Program-made: the position numbers and the translations under genes
Part shown: positions 1-6,835 of the stretch, in pieces
Numbering within the stretch: position 1 is the first letter of the stretch
Layout of the letters: each line of letters opens with the position of its first letter
Assembly (NCBI GenBank): GCA_002469865.1
Contig: DKOD01000103.1
Location: 1 to 20,423 of the forward strand
Length of the DNA: 20,423 nucleotides
Origin: Alphaproteobacteria bacterium UBA7371
GTDB taxonomy: Bacteria > Pseudomonadota > Alphaproteobacteria > UBA8317
Direction of reading: 5' to 3'
The notes under the pieces: generated by a model
Database searches by the model: none
What the model saw: the letters and a program-made list of their open reading frames with translations, nothing else
Told to the model about the DNA's origin: nothing

Positions 1-345
1 GGTATGCTGGAATCATTATTCTTGGACAAAGAATATCGTGACGAGCATGCGGCTATTTCAGGGCAGCCTGCCCCGGCGGCATTGATTTACGCCATTGCCG
101 AAGGGCTTACTTTAAATGCCACCGGACAAGGCACGGGCTTAGCCTTCCTGCACATGGAACTTAATGTTGATGGACCGGTTTTGGTGGGCGACACAATTCA
201 TGTGGAGTTAGAAGTTCTGGAAACCCGGCCGTCGTCGAAAAAGGGCAGGGGGCTTGTGCGCACCAAAAACCAAGTTGTGAACCAAAGAGGCCAAATCGTC
301 TTAACCTACACGCCGTTACGGTTGATGGCTGGCAAGGATCATTGA
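1..345 (+). CDS. MaoC-fold (hot-dog) hydratase-like protein, C-terminal part
   Basis: The frame is open to the left edge, so the gene is probably cut by the window; the ATG at 4 is unlikely to be the true start. The visible 113 residues fit the MaoC/hot-dog fold: LDKEY, then GQPAPAALIYAIAEGL, then the late strands VLVGDTIHVELEVLETRPSSKK and NQRGQIVLTYTPLRLM. MaoC proteins hydrate enoyl-CoA thioesters or act as related dehydratases. By eye, the stretch that aligns with the usual D-x-N-P-x-H catalytic motif (LESLFLDKEY) lacks both the Asp and the His, so it may be a non-hydratase relative. It ends 266 bases before the aldolase gene and its link to the sugar cluster is unclear. Family call fairly good, substrate unknown. 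Confidence 0.6.
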   Translation, partial: GMLESLFLDKEYRDEHAAISGQPAPAALIYAIAEGLTLNATGQGTGLAFLHMELNVDGPVLVGDTIHVELEVLETRPSSKKGRGLVRTKNQVVNQRGQIVLTYTPLRLMAGKDH

Positions 346-349
346 CAAG

Positions 350-457
350 TTGTTTGTTGGTTATTCATTCGCGCTTTGGCTATTCATTGCTCTAATGATC
401 TTGCTTGGGCTTGTTTTTGATCGGTTTTCTAGTCTCTTGGCAATAATGCCTCGCTAA
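350..457 (+). CDS. possible tiny one-helix membrane protein
   Basis: A 35-codon frame starting with TTG directly after the MaoC-like gene encodes one strongly hydrophobic segment (GYSFALWLFIALMILLGLVF) followed by a short basic tail ending in MPR. An AAGGAT stretch lies about 11 bases upstream of the TTG, which is a weak and distant ribosome site. No family is recognised. It may be chance or the tail of a lost gene. Confidence 0.18.
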   Translation: MFVGYSFALWLFIALMILLGLVFDRFSSLLAIMPR

Positions 458-479
458 AATTTTTTTATTCAATAGGTGA

Positions 480-608
480 ACTGAGTTCAATCTTTTTGCA
501 TGGCCAAATGGAAAGTTGTTATTTGATGTTTTGCGCAAAAAACTGCCCGGCATGCCGGTTGTGAGGGAATTTGATGGTAGGTTCCTTAAAGGCGGAACAG
601 GAGCTTAA
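480..608 (+). pseudogene. C-terminal remnant of an unidentified gene
   Basis: An open 42-codon stretch follows a TGA and ends three bases before the aldolase start. It reads like real protein, with WPNGKLLFDVLRKKLPGMPV and then VVREFDGRFLKGGTGA, but has no plausible start codon with a ribosome site. It is best explained as the 3' end of a gene whose front was lost, just upstream of the aldolase. I do not recognise the family. A perfect palindrome CCGGCATGCCGG lies inside it at 547-558. Confidence 0.3.
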
Positions 609-611
609 CCA

Positions 612-1256
612 ATGAACGTGATTGATATTTGTAAGCTTGCTCCGGTCATCCCCGTTCTGACCGTCGAGGAGCCAGAGGTCTCGGTGCCATTAGCCAAAGT
701 TTTGTTAGAAGGTGGTTTGCCAGCAATCGAGGTGACACTTCGCACCCCCAAAGCGCTCGAAGTAATTCGCGCCATGTCGCGGATCGAAGGGGCTGTTGTC
801 GGCGCTGGCACATTGCTGTCATCAAAAGACGTATGGTCAGCAAAAGAGGCAGGTGCAAAGTTTGGAGTTTCTCCTGGATGTACCCCAGCACTCCTTAATG
901 CCGCGATTAAAGCAGGGCTACCATTGTTGCCGGGTGTTGCGACTGCCTCAGAATTAATGATCTTGCTGGATCAAGGGGTCGAGGTTGTGAAATTTTTTCC
1001 TGCACACCTAGCCGGTGGCGCCCCATATATTAAAGCGCTGCAAGCCCCATTTCCAAACATATGTTTTTGCCCCACTGGTGGTATCACAGCGGAAAATGCA
1101 GAAGAATATCTTCTTCTGCCCAACGTGGTCTGTGTTGGGGGCTCCTGGGTTGTGCCACGAACCACGCTTGAAAAACGCGACTGGACCACGATTTCTGAGT
1201 TAACTGCCGTGGCGGCAAATTTGAAAACATCACAACCGAAATCTACAACACCATAG
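612..1256 (+). CDS. eda: 2-keto-3-deoxy-6-phosphogluconate / 4-hydroxy-2-oxoglutarate aldolase family
   Basis: Class I (Schiff-base) aldolase of 214 residues, the usual length for the KDPG/KHG family, which cleaves 2-keto-3-deoxy sugar acids or their phosphates to pyruvate and an aldehyde in the cytoplasm. Visible motifs: Glu40 in IEVTLRT, GAGTLL (64-69), GVSPGCTPALL (85-95), LPGVATASE, the Schiff-base lysine Lys127 in VVKFFPA, and the phosphate/carboxylate loop PTGGI at 154-158. The start is ATG 612 with AGGAG eight bases upstream. It is followed by the cycloisomerase-like gene on the same strand, which fits a 2-keto-3-deoxy acid route. The family does not settle between phosphorylated (KDPG, KDPGal) and free substrates; the absence of a sugar-acid kinase in the window leaves this open. 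Confidence 0.88.
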   Translation: MNVIDICKLAPVIPVLTVEEPEVSVPLAKVLLEGGLPAIEVTLRTPKALEVIRAMSRIEGAVVGAGTLLSSKDVWSAKEAGAKFGVSPGCTPALLNAAIKAGLPLLPGVATASELMILLDQGVEVVKFFPAHLAGGAPYIKALQAPFPNICFCPTGGITAENAEEYLLLPNVVCVGGSWVVPRTTLEKRDWTTISELTAVAANLKTSQPKSTTP

Positions 1257-1457
1257 CTGTGGGCCATGCATTATCGGTGCAAATGCGACCTCACGTTAAC
1301 GGTTAGCTTTCAATCTTCAATGTGAAGATGTTGTTGTCCTGGTTGCCGGCAAGCAAGCTTTTATGTTGGCGCATATTCACGTTTCTGTCAGCATGGATGC
1401 AATATTCGTGCATTGAAATAATTGTTCTTTGCAGCCACATCATAAGAGGAGTTCCCG
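1257..1457. other. gap between aldolase and cycloisomerase-like genes
   Basis: This 201-base spacer has no clear terminator and ends in the AAGAGGAG ribosome site. Both strands stay open across 1303-1420 (minus-strand end NMRQHKSLLAGNQDNNIFTL; plus-strand QCEDVVVLVAGKQAFMLAHI). One may be old coding sequence, but neither has a recognised family. Confidence 0.25.
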
Positions 1458-2606
1458 GTGCTAAAGATAAACTCTGTAAAGGTGCATCCACTTCGCACCA
1501 GGTTGGATAATCCCTTCGCTTTTTCGCAAGGCTGGGTTAGCTCCCGTTCGGCAACCTTGGTCGAAATCCATACCAATGATGGGATTGTCGGTTGGGGGGA
1601 AGCTTTTTGTCAGGGACTGGAAGTCCCAGAGATTTCGGCCACCATCACAAAAGAATGTTTTGCCGAAATGGTGATAGGTGAAAACCCGCTTGATACGGAA
1701 CGGTTATGGTTTGCCATGTACAACAGATCACGCGATTTCGGCCGCAAAGGATCTGTTATGGCTGCCATTAGTGCCATCGACATGGCGCTTTGGGATATTG
1801 CTGGAAAGGTCTATGGCAAGCCTATTTGGCAACTTCTTGGCGGGGCTTTTCGCCATGAAGTTGAGCCCTATGCCACAGGTTTTTATCGATTGAAGGGGCA
1901 AAACGAGGCAAGTCGTCTTGTTGAGGAAGCCCATATGCATCGAGAGCGTGGTTTTCGTCATATGAAGGTTAAGGTCGGTTTTGGCATTGAGGATGACATC
2001 ATGGTGATGGATGCCATCCATGCAGCCATGGAAGGGAGCGGCGTCACCCTTATGGCTGATGCCAATCATGCTTATGGCCGTGCCGAGGCGGTCTATCTTG
2101 GTGATGCAATGGCCGATTTAAAACTGCGTTGGTTTGAAGAGCCTGTGGCGCCTGAGGATTTGGACAGTTATGCCTTTCTTCGTGGACGTTTGCCGATGGC
2201 AATTGCTGGTGGTGAGAATGAACACGGGCTGTATGGCTTCAATACCTTGTTGAGGGCAGGGGCAATGGACATTGTGCAACCGGATGTTGGGTCTTGTGGG
2301 GGTATCACCGCCATGCGCCATATTATGGCTTTGGCACAGGCGTCAGGCATTGAGATAAATCCTCATGTTTGGGGATCTGCAGTGGCACAGGCTGCGTCGC
2401 TTCAGGTTATTGCCGCGCTTCCTCATGCGCATCATTCATTATTCGCCCGCCAACCAATTCTGGAATATGATCAATCCTCCCATCCCTTTAGGGATGATCT
2501 GACAACCCGCCCAATGGAGATGAATGACCGCAAGGTTGCAATTCCTGATGCGCCAGGATTGGGGATTGAAATTAGGCGTGACACTATTGAAGCCTACCGC
2601 GTTTAA
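1458..2606 (+). CDS. enolase-superfamily (MR/MLE) sugar-acid enzyme, D-galactarolactone cycloisomerase-like
   Basis: A 382-residue mandelate racemase/muconate lactonizing enzyme family protein. The GTG start at 1458 is chosen because AAGAGGAG lies seven bases before it. Residues 1-125 form the capping domain. The barrel carries Lys170 and Lys172 of the KxK motif (HMKVKVGFG), metal ligands Asp201 (DANHAYG), Glu227 (WFEEPV) and Glu253 (AGGEN), and the Asp276/His303 dyad (QPDVGSCGG; NPHVWGSAV). The order of motifs and the C-terminus (ILEYDQSSHPFRDDL, then IPDAPGLGIEI) closely recall Agrobacterium D-galactarolactone cycloisomerase, which opens galactaro/glucaro-lactones to 5-keto-4-deoxy-glucarate. 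That points to uronate/aldarate breakdown, but other acid-sugar dehydratases share this fold, so the substrate is inference. Confidence 0.85.
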   Translation: MLKINSVKVHPLRTRLDNPFAFSQGWVSSRSATLVEIHTNDGIVGWGEAFCQGLEVPEISATITKECFAEMVIGENPLDTERLWFAMYNRSRDFGRKGSVMAAISAIDMALWDIAGKVYGKPIWQLLGGAFRHEVEPYATGFYRLKGQNEASRLVEEAHMHRERGFRHMKVKVGFGIEDDIMVMDAIHAAMEGSGVTLMADANHAYGRAEAVYLGDAMADLKLRWFEEPVAPEDLDSYAFLRGRLPMAIAGGENEHGLYGFNTLLRAGAMDIVQPDVGSCGGITAMRHIMALAQASGIEINPHVWGSAVAQAASLQVIAALPHAHHSLFARQPILEYDQSSHPFRDDLTTRPMEMNDRKVAIPDAPGLGIEIRRDTIEAYRV

Positions 2607-2745
2607 AACATATTTATTTCTGCTGCGAGAAACGACAGAATTAAATACTGAGCAATTTACTTTGTGGTTTTTTTAAGATGGCACTTGCTTGGAATATTGC
2701 AAAGTGATTGCCGCTGAGCTGGGCAAATACAATTCACGCTGACAT

Positions 2746-3591
2746 TTAGCTTGCCTGATCGCGCAGATCGTTTCTCAGATGCTCCTCGTCAAGTTTTTGG
2801 TTTGAAAATTTCATCCACGCGTCAACCCCCTGATAGAAAAACAATTCATATCCAGGGATTATCTCCAAACCGACTGACGTCGCGTCGGAAAGAAATTTGG
2901 TGTTTTTTGGTGTGTATATGGCATCAAACGCCCATACCGCTCCTTTCATGGCCTGGGCCGGTAACGGGGTGCCATCAAAGCCCACCATGCCAATAGGTGT
3001 CGCATTAAGCAGGCCATCGACCTCTGATGTCGCTTTGGTGGCAGTGTCAAATGCAATTATCGGTAGGCTGGGTGCCACGTTTCTTAACTCGTCCTTCAAA
3101 GTGTCAGCCTTAGTTTTGTCGATGTCGACGATCCTGATCTCGGTGGCTCCCAATTTGACTAATCCAAATGCAAGCGCACGACCGACGCCGCCTGCGCCGA
3201 TCAAGCAACAAGTCCCGGGTGACGCTTTGCCACGCATCATGCGGTAAGCAGTCATGAAGCCAGAAAAATCAGTATTAAAGCCCCTTGGGCCATCCGTCTC
3301 AAACAAAACCGTATTGACCGCTCCAATGGCTTCCACAAATGGGTCGTCGATCGAAACTTTTAGAGATGCGCGTTCCTTAAAAGGATATGTGATATTCACC
3401 CCGCGGTAACCTTGAATGGCGCATTCATTGAAGACAAAATCAAATTCATTGCCCAGGTCAGAGGGTGAAAGCAGGTTATATTGAACATGAAGCCCGCCTT
3501 GCCTTCCTGCCAGGTAATGCAGTAGCGGCGCTTTTGAATGTTGAATATGTTCACCAATCAATCCAAGTTTTAAATTTATTATTTCGTTCAT
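2746..3591 (-). CDS. shikimate/quinate dehydrogenase-like oxidoreductase
   Basis: A 281-residue AroE-family NAD(P) oxidoreductase. Seen: N-terminal substrate loop IGEHIQHSKAPLLH (12-25), catalytic Lys72 in NITYPFKE, GAVNTV (90-95), catalytic Asp108 in GFNTDFSG, Rossmann motif GAGGVG (132-137), NATPIGM (196-202). In biosynthetic AroE the loop has two substrate-binding serines (S-x-S); here the second is alanine (HSKAP), and HPFK is YPFK. The location among catabolic genes, not with aromatic amino-acid genes, and these changes suggest a catabolic paralogue oxidising or reducing a cyclic polyol or quinate-like compound rather than housekeeping shikimate reduction. ATG at 3591 with a distant AGGA. 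It lies downstream of the transketolase on the same strand, 171 bases apart. Confidence 0.78.
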   Translation of the reverse strand: MNEIINLKLGLIGEHIQHSKAPLLHYLAGRQGGLHVQYNLLSPSDLGNEFDFVFNECAIQGYRGVNITYPFKERASLKVSIDDPFVEAIGAVNTVLFETDGPRGFNTDFSGFMTAYRMMRGKASPGTCCLIGAGGVGRALAFGLVKLGATEIRIVDIDKTKADTLKDELRNVAPSLPIIAFDTATKATSEVDGLLNATPIGMVGFDGTPLPAQAMKGAVWAFDAIYTPKNTKFLSDATSVGLEIIPGYELFFYQGVDAWMKFSNQKLDEEHLRNDLRDQAS

Positions 3592-3660
3592 GGCCTAAAA
3601 ATATCCTGTGAACAGTCGATTGTGACGAGGTCATGTGGTGCAATGAAGGGCTGCAAAGTC

Positions 3661-3674
3661 AAGGTGATCACCTT
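3661..3674. promoter_or_regulatory. perfect 14-bp palindrome, possible operator
   Basis: AAGGTGATCACCTT is its own reverse complement. It lies in the 171-base gap between the full-length transketolase end and the shikimate-dehydrogenase-like start, 70 bases upstream of the latter. It could be an operator for that gene. It lacks a T-run on either side, so it is not an intrinsic terminator. It does not match the TGGTATACCA sites elsewhere. Confidence 0.3.
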
Positions 3675-3762
3675 TGGAAGATTGGAACGCAAACGACCAT
3701 CATACAGGCCTCAAAACCGCCATTGTTGCAAACAGCCTTTGCATGGGTTGAAAGCTTAGGTT

Positions 3763-5715
3763 TTACGTGCTCAGTCGATTTTTCGCGGCTGTTATCAGAG
3801 CCTTCTTCGTGATGCCGAAATATTCGAATAATTCTGGTGCTTTAGCAGATGCGCCAAAGCTTTTCATGCCCACGAATATATCGTCTGGTGCAAGAAATTG
3901 ATCCCATCCAAATTGAACCGCAGCTTCAACACCAATTCGCGGGCCATTACCTAAGATAGCAGCGCGATCAGCCGGTTTCATTTCTAAGAACAGTTCCCAG
4001 CAACACAATGATATGACGGCAGCATCAATACCTTCAAGCCTTAGGGCCTGTTGTGCTTCGAGGGCAATTTCTACCTCGCTTCCAGAGGCAATGAACGTGA
4101 TATCCCTGTTTTTCTGGTCGGGACGGATGTATCCGCCAGCAAAGCTATGTATGTCCCGAGGCGGTGGCATGAGATCCTGTCGGCTAAGAGCCAGCATTGT
4201 TGGGCCACTCATGCGTTGAAGCGCATGTTTCCATGCCATGACGGTCTCCCGCGCATCGGCGGGTCGCATGACCCAAAAATTTGGCATTGCGCGGAAGCTG
4301 GCTAGGATTTCAACAGGCTGGTGGGTTGGTCCGTTGGAGCCAACACCGATCGAGTCGTGGCTAAAAACGAACAGAACGCGCAAATTCATCAATGCTGCCA
4401 TTCTCATGGCGGGACGTTCATAATCTGCAAATGCCAGGTAGGTTACGTTAACAGGGATCAGCCCGCCATGGGCTGCAATCCCACAGGCCATGGCACCCAT
4501 TAAATGTTCGCGAACACCACAATGTATGTAGGTGCCTTTGCGGTTTGCCTGTGTAAAAGATTCTCGGCCTCTTTTGTGGTTGGTGGGTGCTTCAAGGTCA
4601 GCACAGAGGATACAGAGTTCTGGGAGTTGAGCCTCGAGTTTTTCACATATATCCCCGGATGATGCTATCGTTGAACGCGGGTGCGCTTCTTTTGTTGATA
4701 ATTGTGCATCTATTTCAGCAACAACCTGCACCCAATTTTGGGGCAAGGCGCCACTTATCCTGCGTTTGAATTCATCAGCCAGCGGCGAAACAGACAAGAT
4801 TGCGGCCCATTGACTAGCCGCTTCTTGCCCGCGTGTCATGGCGCTTGCCCAATCATCATAAATTGTTGGCGGCATCTCAAAAGCGCCATAAGGCCATGCC
4901 CGAGACGCTCGGGCCACAAGCGCATCGTCCATTGTTAAAGCTGCGCTATGTCCCCCACGTTTTCCTTCAAGCCTCGGAATACCGCGCGCAATCTTTGTGC
5001 GACAGGCGATAAGGGACGGACGGCTGTCAGATTTGGCTTCCCTCATGGCTGCGTCAATGCTGGGGATGTCATGGCCATCCACTTCAACCACGTGCCAATT
5101 TGCTGCAGCAAAACGTGCAGTTATATTTTCACTGATCGCTAGGTTTGTGTCCCCATCATCAGTGATATGATTATCATCCCAAAGAAAGGTAAGTTGTCCC
5201 AAACGCAAATGCCCAGCAAGGGATATTGCTTCTTGGCCTATGCCCTCTTGCAGGCAGCCATCACCCACAAAGGCCCATGTGCGGTGATCGCATAGATCTG
5301 AACCAAATTCAGCGCGCAATCTTTCCTCTGCTACGGCCATGCCGACCGCACAGGCGATTCCTTGACCCAAAAGCCCTGTGGTTATTTCAATGCCCGCTTC
5401 CTGCTCAATTTCAGGATGGCCAGCGCAGATGGAATGCAATTTCCTAAAAGATTTGATTGCCTCCATGTTGACTTTTTCATACCCGGAAAAATGCAACAAT
5501 GCATAGAGGAGCATGGAGCCATGTCCATTTGAAAGCACCACTCGGTCGCGGTCTGGCCAAAGTGGGTTTTTGGGGTCAATTTTTAAATGATTGGCATAAA
5601 GGGTGGCAGCAATCTCTGCCATGCCAAGTGGTACACCTTGGTGACCTTCTCCCGCTGCCACAATCGCATCAAGTGCAAGAAAGCGCACGGCATCAGCCAT
5701 GGACTGAATGTTCAT
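3763..5715 (-). CDS. full-length transketolase, divergent paralogue
   Basis: A 650-residue thiamine-diphosphate transketolase (cytoplasm; moves a two-carbon ketol unit from a ketose to an aldose). Start ATG 5715 has a strong GGAGG six bases upstream. Pyrophosphate domain: His25 (GEGHQGVP), His65 (LSNGHGS), His100 (AGHPE), GLLGQG (114-119), GDG (151-153), Asp181-Asn182. Pyrimidine domain: catalytic Glu403 in GVREH, His453 (SHDSIG), His465 in GPTHQP, then a C-terminal domain. Compared by eye with E. coli TktA, Asp469, which contacts the acceptor hydroxyl, is Asn461, and phosphate-binding Arg358 falls on Thr349. The catalytic set is complete, so it should be active, but the changes and setting argue for a non-standard, perhaps unphosphorylated, substrate. 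It is transcribed away from a second, split transketolase. Confidence 0.9.
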   Translation of the reverse strand: MNIQSMADAVRFLALDAIVAAGEGHQGVPLGMAEIAATLYANHLKIDPKNPLWPDRDRVVLSNGHGSMLLYALLHFSGYEKVNMEAIKSFRKLHSICAGHPEIEQEAGIEITTGLLGQGIACAVGMAVAEERLRAEFGSDLCDHRTWAFVGDGCLQEGIGQEAISLAGHLRLGQLTFLWDDNHITDDGDTNLAISENITARFAAANWHVVEVDGHDIPSIDAAMREAKSDSRPSLIACRTKIARGIPRLEGKRGGHSAALTMDDALVARASRAWPYGAFEMPPTIYDDWASAMTRGQEAASQWAAILSVSPLADEFKRRISGALPQNWVQVVAEIDAQLSTKEAHPRSTIASSGDICEKLEAQLPELCILCADLEAPTNHKRGRESFTQANRKGTYIHCGVREHLMGAMACGIAAHGGLIPVNVTYLAFADYERPAMRMAALMNLRVLFVFSHDSIGVGSNGPTHQPVEILASFRAMPNFWVMRPADARETVMAWKHALQRMSGPTMLALSRQDLMPPPRDIHSFAGGYIRPDQKNRDITFIASGSEVEIALEAQQALRLEGIDAAVISLCCWELFLEMKPADRAAILGNGPRIGVEAAVQFGWDQFLAPDDIFVGMKSFGASAKAPELFEYFGITKKALITAAKNRLST

Positions 5716-6016
5716 CTTTTTCCTCCAATTCTCCTACCACTTTAAAACCTACACATAAAGGTTGGCCGGTGGACACATGCGGAGTTGGTACAGTCGATAT
5801 GTTGATCATACTAATCTGGACAAGTGCTCAGCACCTAAACTTTGATCTTGCCCAGGTGGGTGCAAAAGCTTCATCATTTTTGACGGAAAGTCGAGTTGCG
5901 GCTTAAACATAAATAATACATTTAGGCTTGTCTTTTTCCTTATCACTTAGGCATTGTCTGCGTTCATTTCTTACCCAAAACGGAACAAGCATTTCATGAG
6001 ACATGGCGGAGGAAAT
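5716..6016. other. divergent promoter region between two transketolase units
   Basis: About 300 bases separate the starts of the (-) full-length transketolase and the (+) split transketolase, so both promoters must lie here. I see no convincing TGGTATACCA operator copy, tRNA or long palindrome. The (+) frame at 5819-5906 ends in a protein-like stretch (LAQVGAKASSFLTESRVAA) that could be coding debris, but it is too short to assign. Confidence 0.4.
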
Positions 6017-6835
6017 ATGTCACTGATGCGGCGGGCATGGGCCATACGCCGACATGCTTTGCTCATGGGTGAGGTGCAGGGCCAAGGATATATCGGACAG
6101 GCGCTCGGTGTCGCGGATATATTGGCGGTCTCTTATTTCCATGCCATGAATTTTAGGGCCGACAATTCTGAATGGGAACAGCGTGATAGGTTTTACCTCT
6201 CCATTGGCCATTATGCCATTGGCCTTTATGCAGCGTTAATTGAAGCGGGAATTCTGCCGGAAGACGAAATTGCCACCTATGGAATGGATGATAGCCGCAT
6301 GCCAATGTCGGGCATGGCAGCTTACACACCGGGCATGGAGATCACAGGTGGCTCACTGGGACATGGCCTGGGAATAGCAGTTGGCGCTGCCTTGGGGCTG
6401 AAACGCAAAAAGAACACTGCCATCATTTATAATCTTTTGTCCGATGGTGAGCTTGGTGAAGGTTCGACTTGGGAGGCGGTGATGTCTGCAACCCAATGGC
6501 AATTGGACAACCTCATCGCAATTGTCGATTTTAATAATCAGCAGGCCGATGGTCCCAGCCGTTCGGCCTTGGCGCAAGGAAATGAATTGCCCAAATGGGA
6601 AGCCTTTGGTTGGTTTGCTCAAGAAGTGGACGGCAATGACCTTGATGCACTCATGGTCGCCTTTGACGCGGCGCGACATCATCCTGAGCCTTGCCCGCGT
6701 GTGATCATCTGCAATACGAAAATGTGCTGTGGCATTAGCTTCTTGGAAGCCCGTGAAAAAACGCATTTTATTAGGGTAGAGCCAGATGAATGGGCAAAAG
6801 CCCTATTAGAACATGAGGAAAAAAAGCCTTTATGA
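6017..6835 (+). CDS. split transketolase, N-terminal (TPP pyrophosphate-binding) subunit
   Basis: A 272-residue protein equal to the first half of transketolase. The frame could open at TTG 5954 or ATG 5996, but ATG 6017 is preferred: GGAGG lies four bases before it and family alignment begins there (RRAWAIRRHALLMGE). Seen: LSIGH (His65), ITGGSLGHGLG (109-119), SDGELGEGSTWEA (142-154) with VDFNNQQADG (170-179) for the TPP/metal site, and His250 near the end (KTHFIR). The histidine of the usual GHPGG loop is replaced: the aligned segment is GQGYIGQALG, giving Tyr25. The GHPE histidine also seems missing (YGMDDSRMPM). It forms a heterodimeric enzyme with the next gene, which overlaps it by four bases. 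The substrate is unknown and unlikely to be the standard pentose phosphates. Confidence 0.85.
   Translation: MSLMRRAWAIRRHALLMGEVQGQGYIGQALGVADILAVSYFHAMNFRADNSEWEQRDRFYLSIGHYAIGLYAALIEAGILPEDEIATYGMDDSRMPMSGMAAYTPGMEITGGSLGHGLGIAVGAALGLKRKKNTAIIYNLLSDGELGEGSTWEAVMSATQWQLDNLIAIVDFNNQQADGPSRSALAQGNELPKWEAFGWFAQEVDGNDLDALMVAFDAARHHPEPCPRVIICNTKMCCGISFLEAREKTHFIRVEPDEWAKALLEHEEKKPL

Noticed and set aside
547..558. CCGGCATGCCGG palindrome as an operator for the aldolase
   Set aside because: It lies inside the coding-like remnant and matches no known regulator pattern or other site in the window.
5499..5906. 135-codon plus-strand open frame over the transketolase start
   Set aside because: Mostly antisense to the strongly supported full-length transketolase; only its last 30 codons lie in the gap, and no family or ribosome site supports it.
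5954..6016. TTG 5954 or ATG 5996 as start of the split transketolase N-subunit
   Set aside because: ATG 6017 has GGAGG upstream, and family similarity begins there; the extra 21 residues match nothing.
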